Of a stretch of 64,000 bases of DNA, positions 55,501 to 64,000 are shown piece by piece. The stretch's first letter is position 1; each line of letters starts with the position of its first letter. A model generated the notes under the pieces. That model was given only the letters and a program-made list of their open reading frames with translations. It did not search any database and was not told the origin of the DNA. Source of the DNA: Liolophura sinensis. Lineage: Eukaryota > Mollusca > Polyplacophora > Chitonida > Chitonidae. The position numbers and the translations under genes were made by a program. The stretch covers positions 7,498,281 through 7,562,280 of the forward strand of contig NC_088301.1 of the NCBI RefSeq assembly GCF_032854445.1, read 5' to 3'.

Positions 55501-58500
55501 CATCAACAGAGTACAGATAACTGTATCGAAAAATACCTTATTTTTGTTTACACTTAAAGATTTAAGTATCTGAATATTAAGATGACACTTTACCTGTTTT
55601 AAAACCGCGGTACATCAACACCGAAGCAGTTGAAAGCTTTGAGTAGTTCCCAATGAAACCTTAAAAGTATGAAGACAAGAATAAATGATCAAGACTTTCA
55701 TTCAGGGGATTTGAGTGAAACGTCATCACAAATTAAAGCATTTATGTATGTGCTCAGGTGAAGGTTATGTGGTCAAGTGAAGGTTATGTGCTCAGGTGAA
55801 GGTTATGTGCTCAGGTGAAGGTTATGGCTGAAGTAGCCTTTTAATGGTATTTTATTACCAGTACTAATCAGTATTTTAATGCCAGCCAGGTTTCTGTAGG
55901 GAATATATTTATTTATTTGATTAGTGTTTTACGCCGTACTCAGGACTATTTCACTTATTCGACGGCGACCAACATTATGGTGGGAGGAAACGTGGGAAAT
56001 ATAAATATACTATATAAAGCTAAATTTCTGAGAGTGAAATGATCATATTTTATAGCTGACCTTGAGGAAGAAGTGAGGTCAAGGTTAGATTAGGGGTGGT
56101 CGTTGAACAGGTGAACTCTGCTGGAAGAGGAACTCTGGGGTCATCCAGTACACAGTCTGCCTCACTGGCTGTATCATCTGGAGGTGACTACAAAATGGAA
56201 TCACCGCAAACAAGGTTACATACAACGAACCTACACGTAAAATCTGATCAAATTCAGACATTATCTGGAGCAGTTTACTGCAATGAAAACAAAGCATGAC
56301 TATAATGAATAAGCAGACCATTCCAAATTAATATCACAGTTTTTTCCAGAAGGTGTGGAAAATCAATTTCTTGATAAACTGTTCCTTAATAAGTGTAGAG
56401 CTTAGACTCATGGGCTCCTCACTGCCAGGTAACATGGCTATAGACTGAATTTCAAAGGCACGATGCAGTATTTTCACAGGTCTTGAGATTAACTGTTTAA
56501 AAGTCTGATCAATACCTGGAAATCTGAACCTTGAATTTGCATGTATAGTCATCAGTTTTAAAAATTGTTTGCTTGTTGAAGGTCGGGATTGCGTTATTAT
56601 AACGTCATGCCACATTACATGCAGTCACTTCAGAGGTACTTTTATACAGAAAATCAACCATAAAACTGATTTTTATGAAGCGCTCAATTCCACTTTCAAG
56701 GAATTTTGAAAACTGTGCATTTCCCATTTCACAACTGATTACCGTGGCTGAAGACAGAAGGAAGAAAATCCACCAGGGGTGATGCAGCTCCATGTTAAAA
56801 CCTGTTGTGAAGACGTCCTGTTGCAAATAGCAGAGATTCTGTTCTCCAAGGGAGACAATTTGTGGCGGCCCATACTCGACATCAGCTGCCTGTGATGTGT
56901 TCACACTGCTCAGGGTCTGTATCTGGCGATTATCTGCCTGTGTTACAATTATAATTGCAGGCATTTCAATAACTATAGCTTACCCAACCCTTGAAACAAA
57001 AACTTTAAGATTTCACTATCTTCACTACTTAATTATTTATCTGATTGATGTTTCAAACTGTGCTAAAAAACATTTCACTTACACGGCGGCAACCGTCATG
57101 TGACATTTTCATGACCATTCTGGGGTTGAAATAAAGGCATTTTAAGAGACAAACGTTCCTAATTTTCGGGTTTGTCTCCTGGAAAGTGTCATGTTTCCTT
57201 TCACGTTGAATATCCCAAGGATCCAAAGAGGGCATTAACCATATCTGTGGCAGCCAAGTTTAAAATAGACATTTCAAGCCCTCACCATTATTTGATTTAA
57301 ATGAATTCACTGATATTGTTCTACAAGGGATTACCAATTTTATTTACACCGGATTCAAGAGTTAGACTTTAGTAGAGTGAGATATGTATCTGAAAGCATA
57401 CATTTACAGTTCTGCCTAATACCACATAAAAAATGTAGTTCCCACAGTAAATCACCAATGTAGTGCTGTAAACCGCTTATTGTCGCCACTGCTCAGTGAA
57501 TATGGTGAGAGCACAGATTCCACACAAACCCTACCCAAGGCCAGGTTTGAACCCACACCTTGTGTATTCGAGCAATTTGTACTCCTTCAGGGCAGATTTA
57601 CCTGGCTGTTGTTACAGGAACAGCTGAGTGCCCTGGTCCTGTTAGAATCACCCCAGGAAAAGGAGCAAACTCCAGGTGTGGTCCGTGGAGTGAACCCCTG
57701 TATGGGTCTGCTGGACTTGAGGACGTGGTTCAAGGCCCCAGGGGTTCCATTGTTAGGAGCTGGTGTGATGCCCAACAACTCTGAGTGAAAAACACCAGAG
57801 AGACATATATCTGATTTACAAAGTTAATCACATATAACTGATGTTAATACATATATTGTATTTGGAAAATATTTTATTTAAATTATTGAAAATTAAAGTT
57901 AACATTAAAATAAAAAAACTTCTATTTAATTATTGATTTTCATTAATTTGTTCTTAATTTTTTTTTATTTAACTTCCATGTACCATAACAAAAAACAAGG
58001 CGAATCCAGAACCAGAGTTAATCATTTAGTTCATCTTAAATACTAAACCTCAATTTGAATACTGAATATTCACTAAATCTTGAACCCTGATACACCCTGA
58101 ACCTGAGAACAATCAATAACCTACATGTAGTAGACGTAAATCTGCATGTGCAGCCACAAAATCACGGGGCTTACTGCGGAAATGGTGAATAAACAGCTGA
58201 ACTTACCTGACATGAGATTGTAGAGTTCAATGCTCTCAAACGGTTCAATTTCTAGCTGGTTTTTGAACGATGGTCCTTGGGCAACAAATAAACTCTGCCA
58301 ACAGTCAATTGGTACATTTATCACATCGTCTGATGCGATTTTTTTACTCGCCTTTTTATATTTCATGTATGGCCAGGGTTTTACGCCTGAAACTCAAAAA
58401 TGTTTCCGTTCAACAGAGTGCACTCTAGTTTATAGGTGGAGAAAATCCTTGCAAATCCCAGGAAACATACATTACCAGGAACCTGACCCCTCCCCCCCCC

Positions 58501-59358
58501 ACCAAGACAAACCAATTGAATGACACTATACAAATAAGGGATTTGAACTCCTGCTCTCACTATTTTCAGGATATAGGCAACATCCAGGTGAACAACCATT
58601 AGACACTATGGCCATATATCATTTTCTCTCTAGATACGACTTTACTTTTGGGGAAAAAACGAGTTCCTGTGTTTCCAATGAAAAAATATTATTTATGGAC
58701 AAAAACAATTTATAACTGTGTTTGCAGAAATACTTCTACATACAAATTCACACCAATTGTAATCTCGAACAACACTGGGGGTTACCCTAATACAAAGATC
58801 AGCACCATACGAGTTATATCTTATCAGAAAGATAAACTTACCCCAAGTTGAGAAAAACGATTATCCCAGCCATGGCTGGCCCCTTTACAACTATATCCAA
58901 ATCTACAACCAGGAAAAAAACACTAGAAGTTTGCGAATGACAAACACTAAAATAATCGCTCGGACGTTTCAATTTTTGGATGACCTGGACCGTCGCGCCA
59001 GTGTTTGTCAAGAGACATTCAGTTCGCAATGTAACCGTAGAAATGATATATACTAAGTTTTACGAAATTTGAAAAGAAAGTTTACACGGCAACTTGTTGA
59101 CAAGATTTTTAGGGCTCGGGTGACCATCAATGACCATGATCTTAAGCCTTATGACATACATGAAAGAAATTGTACAGACCTGTATATATACAAAATAATG
59201 AAACATACTAGGCCATACACAGACACTGTACACTGTCTAAGTGAAAAGACAGAAACCTGGAAAGATTTGAACAAGACAATTCTTCCCAAAAAATTTCAAT
59301 TTCTGCATGACTCTGACCTTAATTCAGACCAATTTTTATCTTCATTCAGCATTCAACC

Positions 59359-59435
<77 letters not shown>

Positions 59436-60840
59436 CAGTTTTATGAAATTTGAAATAACAGTTTATTTGGAAACTTGGTAGCAAGATTTTTTGCACATGC
59501 ATGACCTCTCAGTATCCTTGACCTTTGACCTCAGTATGACCTATCATTAAGCAAATTTCAGAGGTCTATATGCCATGTACACGTATATGAAATCAGAGTC
59601 CTTGATGTAGGGGAGTACATGTAATTCCCAAAACAAAACGTGGCTGAAACAGTCCCAACCAAAGATGAACAAGAGATTCACCATGTGCACAGTCAACAGC
59701 TTCAGAGCTTCAAGATTCCGCCAATTTAGCCCAGTGACTAACAGGCAATACCATTAGATCTTATTTACTGTGTTGCTATCTGAAATACACAGTATCATCC
59801 TATTTTAAACTCTAAAGTGATGCAAAAATAGACATACTGATAACGATAGATTTTAAAACAAGTTTAAGGTATTTTAACATGTTTTTCTATTCCACTGGCA
59901 AGCACAAATAACCAAATTTTGTCACGCTATAAAGTGGAATAATTCTGTAAATATACTCGTGATGCGATAAAGATTACTGACAGACATGCAGACAATGTAA
60001 CACAAAATTCTATTCTACACTAAATGTGCCCAGAAAATCTAACAATAAATGCATACAACTTCATGTACAATGACATGAAAACAAAGCGCACAAATCACCA
60101 ATGACATGGCTGAAAAGAATTGTTGACAGCTTACCTGCTGACCAGCCAGCCCGGATCCGATTGGAGCAATATCTCAGGTATTCTATCATTGTTCCTATAG
60201 TGGTTCCGCACTGGAGAGTACTTCTTATCCACAACTCTCAGGTGAGACTCATTAATACATTGCAACATCTCCAGGTACTCCTCAGTGGATTCTAAATCAG
60301 ACACCAAAACTAACATAAACATATCAGAGCGTGGACTCGCATGAGATAAAGAGGTTTTCCTTACCTGAAAAGGCAACTGCAAAAAGTGTTAAGAAAACAC
60401 TTGCTTAACCATGTCCACTTATATATAAAAGTAAATATAGCAACCTACAAGTATATGTACCCCATATCCACTTATCACAAAATGCAAAAGCAAAAATACT
60501 AATTTACCGTGTGTCCACTTTAAAGATAAAAGTGAATATGCCAATGTGCATTTAAACATAAATAAATGTCAAGTCAATAAAAAGATAAAAATGCAGTTGA
60601 CAATATAAAAAAAGTTTGCATTATTAACATGCTTTTTGTCAAACTCCAAGATGACTCTAGCTCACGGTATAATGGATCACTTACCTGGTGGTGTGTTGGG
60701 GACAATGCTTTTGTTCTCATATCTGTAGGAGGTTGCCAGTTGTCCATCAGCTCCGTTATAAATATACACCTGGTTCATCTTTGTTCTTTCCAGGTAATCT
60801 TTTAGCTTCACCTGTTGCTCACAAGATGTGTCCACCATAC
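52356..60840 (-). CDS. Ectonucleotide pyrophosphatase/phosphodiesterase (ENPP1-3 type), 3' eleven exons; 5' part beyond the window
   Basis: Eleven minus-strand exons are joined in transcription order: 60840-60685, 60291-60135, 58902-58842, 58294-58207, 57780-57602, 56937-56743, 56187-56061, 55659-55594, 55348-55222, 53746-53593, 52505-52356. They splice in frame for 485 codons plus stop, starting just after DHG. Family knowledge: ENPPs are secreted or type II membrane zinc enzymes that cleave phosphodiester and pyrophosphate bonds in nucleotides or lysophospholipids. Seen here: the end of the catalytic domain (GMVDTSC; SHGWDN with the metal-binding His; [33 protein letters not shown]), the linker, and a nuclease-like domain ([16 protein letters not shown], a calcium-loop pattern; [17 protein letters not shown]). 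The nuclease-like domain excludes the short ENPP4-7 types. Length after DHG fits ENPP1/2. The nucleophile and first metal ligands lie outside. Convergent with regucalcin copy 2. Confidence 0.93.
53267..53362 (-). CDS. Possible in-frame cassette exon within the last ENPP intron
   Basis: Between the last two ENPP exons, 96 nt are open in phase 0-0, the phase needed there. Acceptor gtttgggtcag, donor ACAG|GTTGAA (weak). It would insert 32 residues, [20 protein letters not shown] and then [12 protein letters not shown]. The direct join without it already fits the family, so this would be optional or not an exon at all. GYCFGG also resembles dienelactone hydrolases and YVLGG resembles kelch repeats, neither strongly enough for a call. 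Confidence 0.25.
53593..53746 (-). CDS. ENPP nuclease-like domain, ATHFYL exon
   Basis: 154 nt; acceptor gacttctttgtag, donor TTGG|GTAAGT, phase 2 in and 0 out. It encodes [15 protein letters not shown] and [16 protein letters not shown], which match IPTHYFVVLTSC ... LPFIIPHRPTN..SC. Confidence 0.92.
53870..54660 (-). repeat. Dispersed ~160-bp repeat, inverted copies in an ENPP intron
   Basis: Reverse-complement units (TCGTGAATTTGGTAATTTAC, ATCAACCCTAGCATTTTGTT; ATCAACGATGGAATATTTCC, ATTGTGCTCTACATG) at about 53930-54230 and 54480-54650. Confidence 0.7.
55222..55348 (-). CDS. ENPP nuclease-like domain, calcium-loop exon
   Basis: 127 nt; acceptor tttttttgtcag, donor TCAG|GTACTA. It encodes GIWSRLL and [18 protein letters not shown]. 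The loop D-N-N-S-D-G fits the EF-hand-like calcium site of ENPP1-3 (FDYNYDG in vertebrates). Confidence 0.93.
55594..55659 (-). CDS. ENPP nuclease-like domain, small exon
   Basis: 66 nt, phase 1-1; acceptor catacttttaag, donor ACAG|GTAAAG. It encodes [20 protein letters not shown], the counterpart of DALLISNIVPMYxxF. Confidence 0.82.
55748..55826 (+). repeat. 19-bp tandem repeat, four copies
   Basis: GCTCAGGTGAAGGTTATGT occurs four times with one variant, in the ENPP intron between 55660 and 56060. Confidence 0.9.
55906..56000 (-). mobile_element. SINE family A fragment in an ENPP intron
   Basis: TTTATTTATTTGATTAGTGT then ACGCCGTACTCAGGACTATT and GGTGGGAGGAAACGTGGG. It ends about 60 bp before the 3' end of the adjacent ENPP exon. 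Confidence 0.85.
56061..56187 (-). CDS. ENPP nuclease-like domain exon
   Basis: 127 nt; acceptor ccattttgtag, donor CAAG|GTCAGC. It encodes [18 protein letters not shown] ... [10 protein letters not shown], aligning with SCLRLDPRLxxxESFSC ... NLTYGFLFPP of the family. Confidence 0.88.
56743..56937 (-). CDS. ENPP exon entering the nuclease-like domain
   Basis: 195 nt, phase 0-0; acceptor ttgtaacacag, donor ACG|GTAATC. It encodes EYGPPQIV and [13 protein letters not shown], which match the YGRPRVL ... CLLSQHQFMSGY signature. The strongly conserved MPLWTSYTV is degenerate here ([14 protein letters not shown]). Confidence 0.88.
57024..57105 (-). mobile_element. SINE family A short fragment in an ENPP intron
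   Basis: CTTAATTATTTATCTGATTG, then AACATTTCACTTACACGGCG. Decayed. Confidence 0.65.
57440..57560 (-). repeat. Dispersed repeat family C in the ENPP intron beside exon 57602-57780
   Basis: CCGCTTATTGTCGCCACTGC and CCCTACCCAAGGCCAGGTTT GAACCC. The latter is a B-box-like element on the minus strand. Confidence 0.55.
57602..57780 (-). CDS. ENPP exon with [16 protein letters not shown] and linker
   Basis: 179 nt; acceptor tttttcactcag, donor [26 protein letters not shown] is diagnostic of ENPPs ([16 protein letters not shown] in vertebrates). It is followed by a Cys-rich linker ending CSCNNSQ, which matches CSCNPS. Confidence 0.94.
58207..58294 (-). CDS. ENPP exon with [10 protein letters not shown] and IELYNLM
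   Basis: 88 nt, phase 0 in and 1 out; acceptor gactgttggcag, donor TCAG|GTAAGT. It matches the family ALFVGYGPGFK ... FENIEVYNLM stretch. Confidence 0.93.
58842..58902 (-). CDS. ENPP short exon with catalytic-site SHGWDN
   Basis: 61 nt; acceptor cctggttgtag, donor GGG|GTAAGT. It encodes [16 protein letters not shown]. The His corresponds to the last metal-binding His of the ENPP catalytic site (H535 in human ENPP1, from memory). Confidence 0.9.
59358..59432. repeat. (TA)n microsatellite in an ENPP intron
   Basis: About 75 bp of alternating TA, with copies of a dispersed repeat (AGTTTTAYGAAATTTGAAAT...AACTTGKTRRCAAGATTTTT) on both sides at about 59055-59110 and 59433-59495. Confidence 0.97.
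60135..60291 (-). CDS. ENPP exon with the [13 protein letters not shown] segment
   Basis: 157 nt; acceptor tctgatttag, donor GCAG|GTAAGC, phase 1 in and phase 2 out. It encodes [20 protein letters not shown], matching the LPKRLHYANNRRIEDI...D region of vertebrate ENPPs. Confidence 0.93.
60685..60840 (-). CDS. ENPP exon with GMVDTSC, following the DHG exon
   Basis: 156 nt; acceptor ccatgcag, donor CCAG|GTAAGT. The first two bases complete the Gly of DHG, giving [12 protein letters not shown] as in the family (DHGMEDTSC in vertebrates). The 5' partner is the donor array to the right, which supplies GATCATG in exactly this phase. Confidence 0.93.
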
Positions 60841-61136
60841 CTGCATGGATGGATTAATGAGAGGCTAAAACTATTTACTATCACCTAATCAATCCTCCTT
60901 GTCGTACATAAATGACTATCTTGTATCAGACAAAATACTCCAGTTTTCATTGGACAACAACGGTCACGTGAGGTACAGATATATTCTCAAATCCTGCAGG
61001 TGACATCATATGTGTCTGCTCTGTAGGTTATCTCCCTTGGTTGGGTTGTAAATACAATGGTCACTTCGCTGTAGCGATTCATCTATACGTCAGTCTTCTG
61101 CACCGAATTGTTGCGTCTTTGCAGGATAAATTTTTT

Positions 61137-61254
61137 ACATGGTTACTCAGCGATAGGATACGCAAATATGTCGTGATAATAATCTTCATAATGGGCTCGA
61201 AGTCAGGATTATTGACAGCATATATTTGCGTATCCTGTCACTGAGTAACCATGT
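61137..61254. repeat. Long inverted repeat (foldback) in an ENPP intron
   Basis: Arms of about 48 bp begin ACATGGTTACTCAGYGAYAG and continue GATACGCAAATAT. They pair with few mismatches around a loop of about 20-25 bp. It could be a small foldback transposon or a hairpin in the transcript. Confidence 0.88.
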
Positions 61255-61504
61255 GACTAATAAACTACAGTGTATGTTAACATGTGAATGCCATTTAAAG
61301 GAGTATGTAGTTTTTATATAATGATGATTATAAATTTTCTGTAGCGTAATTAAGCTACTAGCTAATACAGAAAACAGGTGAGAAAAGTTGCTTTCTTTTT
61401 CGAGCCCTATTGATTATTTGCCACTTATGATTTGTTTTGCTTGCAGAACAAGGATTAAGGTTATGAAATGTATTGCATGTGCATGCCCTATAGGCCTACA
61501 GTAC

Positions 61505-63960
61505 GTACACTTACCATGATCTGCCTGGACAATGATATGTGACCTGGCAGCATATCTTTACACTTACCATGATCTGACAGGACAATGATATGTGACCTGG
61601 CAGCATATCTGTACACTTACCATGATCTGCCTGGACAATGATATATGACCTGGCAGCATATCTGTACACTTACCATGATCCGACAGGACAATGATATGTG
61701 ACATGGCAGCGTATTTGTACACTTACCATGATCTGTCAGGACAATGATATGTGACCTGGCAGCATATCTGTACACTTACCATGATATGCCTGGACAATGA
61801 TATATGACCTGGCAGCATATCTGTACACTTACCATGATCCGACAGGACAATGATATGTGACATGGCAGCGTATTTGTACACTTACCATGATCTGTCAGGA
61901 CAATGATATGTAACCTGGCAGCGTATTTGTACACTTACCATGATCTGTCAGGACAATGATATGTGACCTGGGAGCATATCTGTACACTTACCATGATATG
62001 CCTAGCCAATGATATGTGACCTGGCAGCATATCTGTACACTCACCATGATCTGCCTGGTCAATGATATGTGACCTGGCAGCATATCTGTACACTTACTAT
62101 GATCTGTCAAGACAATGATATGTGACCTGGCAGCATATCTTTACACTTACCATGATCTGACAGGACAATGATATGTGACCTGGCAGCATATCTTTACACT
62201 TACCATGATCTGTCAAGACAATGATATGTGACCTGGCAGCATATCTTTACACTTACCATGATCTGTCAGGACAATGATATGTGACCTGGCAGCGTATCTG
62301 TACACTTACTATGATCTGTCAGGACAATGATATGTGACCTGGCAGCATATCTTTACACTTACCATGATCTGTCAGGACAATGATATGTGACCTGGCAGCG
62401 TATCTGTACACTTACCATGATCTGTCAGGACAATGATATGTGACCTGGCAGCGTATCTGTACACTTAGTATGATCTGTCAAGACAATGATATGTGACCTG
62501 GCAGCGTATCTGTACACTTACCATGATCTGTGAGGATAATGATATGTGACATGCCAGCATATCTGTACACTCACCATGATCTGCCACAACAGTGATATCT
62601 CACCTGCGTGCCTGCACACTCACTGTTATCTGCCACGGCAACGATACCTGACCAGCACAACTGTGCCCTCACCATGATCTGCCACGACAATGATATCTGA
62701 CCTGCATACTTGTGCACTCACTGTGATCTGCCACGACAATGATACCTGACCAGCACAACTGTGCCCTCACCATGATCTGCCACGACAATGATATCTGACC
62801 TGCGTACCTGTGCACTCACTGTGATCTATCACGACAGTGATATCTGACCTACGTACCTGTGCACTCACTGTGATCTACCACGACAATGATATCTGACCTA
62901 CGTACCAGTGCACTCACTGTGATCTGTCAGGACAATGATATCTGACCTACGTACCTGTGCACTCACTGTGATCTGCCACGACAATGATATCTGACCTGCG
63001 TACCTGTGCACTCAGGGTGATCTATCACGACAATGATATCTGACCTGCTTACCTGTATACTCACCGTGATCTGACATGGCAATGATACCTGACAACCACA
63101 ACTGTACCCTCACGATGATCTGCCACGACAATGATATCTGACCTGCGTACCTGTGCACTCACTGTGATCTGCGACGACAATGATATTACGTACCTGTGCA
63201 CTCCCCGTCATCTGACATGACAATGATACCTGACCAGCACAACTGTGCCCTCGCTGTGATCTGCCACAACAGTGATATCTGACCTGCGTACCTGTGCACT
63301 CACTGTGATCTACCACGACAATGATATCTGACCTGTGTACCTGTATACTCACCGTGATCTGATATGACAATGATACCTGACAAGCACAACTGTAGACTCA
63401 CCATGATCTGCCACAACACTGATATCTGACCAGTGTACCTGTACACTCACTGTGATTTGCCAGAACAATGACATCTGACCAGCATACCTGTATGCTCACC
63501 GTGATCTGCCAAAACAATGATATCTGACCAGCATACTTGTACACTCACTGTGATCTGCCACAACAATGACATCTGACCAGCATACCTGTACACTCACTGT
63601 GATCTGCCAAAACAATGATATCTCACTGGTGAGCGCACCTGTACACTCATCGTGGTCTGCCACTACAGTGATATCTCTCTGCAATGACGCTGATATCTGG
63701 CCAGTTTACCTGTACACTCACCGTGATCTGCCATGACCCCGGTTTCCTCCCACCATTCTTGAGTACGGCGTAAAACACCAATCAAATAAATCAAATCAAA
63801 TCAAATCTGCCACAACACTGATATCTGCGAAAACAATAATATCTCACTGGTGAGCGCACCTGTACACTCATCGTGGTCTGCCACGACACTGATATCTGAC
63901 CAGTGTACCTATACACTCACTGTGATCTGCCACAACAATGATATCTGATCAGTGTACCTG
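61505..63960 (-). repeat. Exon-derived minisatellite repeating the ENPP DHG exon end with its donor
   Basis: A tandem array of about 2.45 kb has two unit sizes: about 20 copies of 53 bp (61505 to about 62575) and about 27 copies near 49 bp with some irregular units (to 63960). Read on the minus strand, the 53-bp unit is AARSHIIVLTDHG followed by GTAAGTGTACAG. The 49-bp unit reads RSDIIVVADH followed by GTGAGTGCACAG or GTGAGGGCAC. Both are the family segment (I/V)VxxDHG that binds two metal ligands, ending in the phase that fits the next exon. The authentic exon must lie in or beyond the right edge. A SINE tail interrupts the array at about 63738-63812. Confidence 0.93.
63738..63812 (+). mobile_element. 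SINE family A tail fragment inside the ENPP array
   Basis: It contains CCGGTTTCCTCCCACCAT, then TTCTTGAGTACGGCGTAAAA and CACCAATCAAATAAATC. It has the tail and a little of the body, with an internal deletion, and sits between 49-bp array units. Confidence 0.85.
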
Positions 63961-63963
63961 TAT

Positions 63964-64000
63964 TTTGATTTATTTGATTGGTGTTTTACGCCGTACTCAA
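63964..64000 (-). mobile_element. SINE family A, cut by the window edge
   Basis: The last bases (TTTGATTGGTGTTTTACG CCGTACTCAA) are the reverse complement of the family A tail. The element continues past the edge and ends the array. Confidence 0.85.

Noticed and set aside
57480-57788. 102-codon plus-strand open frame
   Set aside because: Antisense shadow of the [20 protein letters not shown] exon.
59069-59446. 125-codon plus-strand open frame ending in a tyrosine-isoleucine repeat
   Set aside because: Lies in an ENPP intron, starts in a dispersed repeat that recurs after the TA microsatellite, and ends in the microsatellite.
63110-63684. Minus-strand open frames with SECTGTQVRYHC repeats
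   Set aside because: Read-through of the ENPP donor array past the splice sites, not separate genes.
61505-63960. CRISPR array
   Set aside because: Adjacent units without unique spacers, in an animal gene intron; the unit codes for an ENPP exon end.

Overview
The window is animal nuclear DNA: AT-rich, intron-dominated, with GT-AG exons and many short interspersed repeats. The most frequent repeat is a tRNA-headed SINE whose tail reads CGTAAAACACCAATCAAAT. I associate this sequence, and the inverted-repeat elements with tandem cores, with molluscs, so a mollusc is the best guess. I do not name a species.

Layout. (1) 1-28.4 kb is mostly intronic or intergenic sequence full of minisatellites, SINEs and inverted-repeat elements. 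Several short open exon-like segments with consensus splice sites on the minus strand suggest an unidentified minus-strand gene starting near 28.4 kb. (2) 28.5-37.0 kb (+): a regucalcin/SMP-30 gene with five coding exons and 300 residues. (3) 42.3-51.75 kb (+): a second regucalcin/SMP-30 gene, a tandem paralogue of 305 residues with the same five-exon structure and every intron in phase 1. (4) 52.36 kb to beyond 64 kb (-): the 3' part of an ectonucleotide pyrophosphatase/phosphodiesterase (ENPP1-3 type). Eleven exons join in frame from the metal-binding DHGM motif to the stop. Gene 3 and gene 4 are tail to tail, about 0.6 kb apart.

The most unusual observation is a repeated pattern. In regucalcin copy 1, the last 45 bp of exon 3 with its 5' splice site are iterated 15 times directly into intron 3. 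The period is 15 codons, so each donor keeps the phase. In the ENPP gene, the exon end coding for (I/V)VxxDHG plus its donor is iterated roughly 45-50 times over 2.4 kb. In intron 1 of regucalcin copy 2, a 54-bp minisatellite carries a GTAAGT-type donor in nearly every period. These three arrays look like serial 5' splice sites, two of them plainly seeded by exon ends. I know of no described system of this kind, and whether it affects splicing is untested.

The regucalcin copies keep all four metal-ligand positions, so both are probably functional lactonase or calcium-binding beta-propellers. The ENPP is a secreted or membrane phosphodiesterase. There is no sign that these genes form a pathway. 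All positions were read by eye. Exon ends rest on GT-AG sites, phase and family similarity, with no transcript data.
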